Below, piece after piece: positions 62,879 through 64,000 of a stretch of 64,000 bases of DNA. The position numbers and the translations under genes were made by a program. Under the pieces are notes generated by a model, which worked only from the letters and a program-made list of their open reading frames with translations, made no database searches and was not told the origin of the DNA. The stretch is from the NCBI GenBank assembly GCA_021831565.1, contig JAKBMM010000007.1, forward strand, positions 1 through 64,000, read 5' to 3'. Source of the DNA: Planctomycetota bacterium. Lineage in GTDB: Bacteria > Planctomycetota > Phycisphaerae > WQYP01. Numbering within the stretch: position 1 is the stretch's first letter; each line of letters begins with the position of its first letter.

Positions 62879-64000
62879 ATGGATATCCAACAGAAAATTA
62901 TCGGCGAAGGCATCACGTTTGACGACGTGCTGCTGGTGCCGCAGCGCAGCGACTGTGTTCCCGCCGAAGCGGATGTTCGCACGCGCCTCACGCGCCACAT
63001 CGAGTTGAATCTGCCGCTGCTTTCCTCCCCCATGGACACCGTTACGGAAGCGGCGCTGGCCATCGCGCTGGCGCAGGAAGGCGGGTTGGGCTGCATTCAC
63101 AAGAACATGCCGGTGGAGGCGCAGTGCCGCGAGGTGGAAAAGGTCAAGCGCTCCGCCAACGGCATCATCACCGACCCGGTAACGTTGCCGCCGGACGCCA
63201 CCGTCGGCCGGGCGCGCCAGATTATGAAAGAACAGAACATCAGCGGAATACCGATTGTTCTTGGAGCGGAGTGCGAGCTGGCGGGCATCATCACGCGGCG
63301 CGATATGAAATTCCATGAAGGAGATGACCACCGCCCCATCCACGAGGTCATGACCAAAGCCAATCTCGTAACCGCACCGTCGGACACCTCGCTGGAAAAG
63401 GCGGAAATCATCCTTAATAACGCCCGTGTGGAAAAACTGCTGCTGGTGGATGAAACCCGCCGGCTCAAGGGCATGATCACAATGCGCGACATTGAAAAGA
63501 CGCACCAGTTTCCCAACGCCTGCAAGGATTCGCGCGGCCGGCTGCGGGTAGGCGCGGCCGTGGGCGTCCGCCAATATGAGCGGGCGCAGGCGCTGATGGA
63601 AGAAGGCGTCGATGTGCTGGTGGTGGATAGCGCGCACGGGCATTCCCAGAACGTGCTGGAAACGGTGCGGGAGATCAAGCGGCGGTTTGCGATTGAGGTT
63701 ATCGCCGGCAACATCGCCACCGGCGAGGCGGCCCGCGACCTGATCGCCGCCGGCGCCGATGCGGTGAAAGTCGGTATTGGACCGGGGAGTATCTGCACAA
63801 CCCGCATCGTCTCCGGCGTCGGGGCGCCGCAAATCACGGCGATCATGAATGTGGCGGCGGTAGCCGAACCCGCGGGCGCGCCGGTGATCGCCGACGGCGG
63901 CATCCGGCACAGCGGCGACATTACGAAAGCCCTGGCAATGGGCGCTGATGCGGTCATGATGGGTTCACTTTTCGCCGGGCTGGACGAAAGCCCGGGCGAA
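62879..64000 (+). CDS. guaB: IMP dehydrogenase, 5' part (runs off the window)
   Basis: First 374 codons, open to the right edge, so absent from the ORF track. '[18 protein letters not shown]' N-terminus, two CBS domains ('[31 protein letters not shown]' and the next repeat), the phosphate loop 'VVDSAHGHS', and the catalytic Cys loop '[10 protein letters not shown]' are all visible, with 'DGGIRHSGD' after it. Makes XMP from IMP; guaA (39.5 kb) does the next step. The ATG follows an A/T-rich gap; no promoter clear enough to list. Confidence 0.96.
   Translation, partial: MDIQQKIIGEGITFDDVLLVPQRSDCVPAEADVRTRLTRHIELNLPLLSSPMDTVTEAALAIALAQEGGLGCIHKNMPVEAQCREVEKVKRSANGIITDPVTLPPDATVGRARQIMKEQNISGIPIVLGAECELAGIITRRDMKFHEGDDHRPIHEVMTKANLVTAPSDTSLEKAEIILNNARVEKLLLVDETRRLKGMITMRDIEKTHQFPNACKDSRGRLRVGAAVGVRQYERAQALMEEGVDVLVVDSAHGHSQNVLETVREIKRRFAIEVIAGNIATGEAARDLIAAGADAVKVGIGPGSICTTRIVSGVGAPQITAIMNVAAVAEPAGAPVIADGGIRHSGDITKALAMGADAVMMGSLFAGLDESPGE

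Noticed and set aside
62831-63957. 359-aa and 286-aa minus-strand ORFs at the right edge
   Set aside because: Antisense to guaB, whose frame is open to the edge and shows catalytic motifs.

Overview
The window is high-GC DNA from a bacterium that looks like a planctomycete, probably near the Phycisphaerae. The clues are a 16S gene whose EUB338 and Pla46 probe sites are both off-consensus, a PEP-CTERM surface protein, a Hanks-type kinase next to a calcineurin-type phosphoesterase, zinc-ribbon/single-TM proteins, and an alternative complex III (ACIII) locus joined to a caa3-type oxidase. Outer-membrane biogenesis (lpxA) is present. The taxonomic call is inference from sequence features; no database search was possible.

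Region by region. 1-1.6 kb: the 5' part of a 16S rRNA gene on the minus strand, with leader, boxA and a strong promoter. 1.9-4.1 kb: trigger factor and a zinc-ribbon membrane protein. 4.3-19.9 kb: one minus-strand respiratory operon, transcribed from a well-formed promoter at about 20.1 kb. It reads actA-actB-actC-actD-actE-actF, a monohaem cytochrome c, SCO copper chaperone, oxidase subunits II (with fused cytochrome c) and I (type A2 motif), subunit III, subunit IV, and a second subunit III-like protein. A lone nucleotidyltransferase-like gene sits in it on the opposite strand. Together these genes encode a quinol:cytochrome c oxidoreductase and its partner oxidase.

20.2-29.6 kb (plus strand): SDR oxidoreductase, endonuclease/exonuclease/phosphatase-fold protein, Tat-exported glycoside hydrolase, GT2 glycosyltransferase, lpxA, ThiD2-ThiE fusion, murJ. 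29.6-31.9 kb (minus): ECF sigma factor, putative anti-sigma factor and a PDZ protein. 32.0-33.9 kb is a small accessory patch: a methyltransferase tail remnant, a GIY-YIG nuclease-like protein, a REP-type transposase stub, a Phd antitoxin with a truncated PIN toxin, and a 78-bp direct repeat. 34.0-46.7 kb: ClC transporter, orphan nuoH, glyQS, a candidate small RNA, guaA, a TPR lipoprotein, a DUF2934 protein with a repeat-flanked promoter, phoH-like, LOG-family protein, argG.

46.7-50.6 kb: small lipoprotein, GNAT acetyltransferase, two perfect parS palindromes, parB and a DnaJ-type co-chaperone. The parS sites suggest a chromosomal partition locus, although no parA is in view. 50.7-62.8 kb: PEP-CTERM protein, LolA-like and alpha/beta-hydrolase exported proteins, fmt, a helical-repeat membrane protein, a degenerate amidase-fold protein, the kinase and phosphoesterase pair, an endonuclease III relative, a TIM-barrel isomerase-like protein and several membrane proteins. 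guaB runs off the right edge.

No CRISPR array, complete prophage or clearly recognisable new defence system was seen. The most promising uncharacterised items are the structured, C-rich candidate RNA between glyQS and guaA, the repeat-operator promoter ahead of the DUF2934 gene, the amidase-fold protein that lacks its zinc ligands, and the parS/parB locus with a GNAT gene where parA would be expected.
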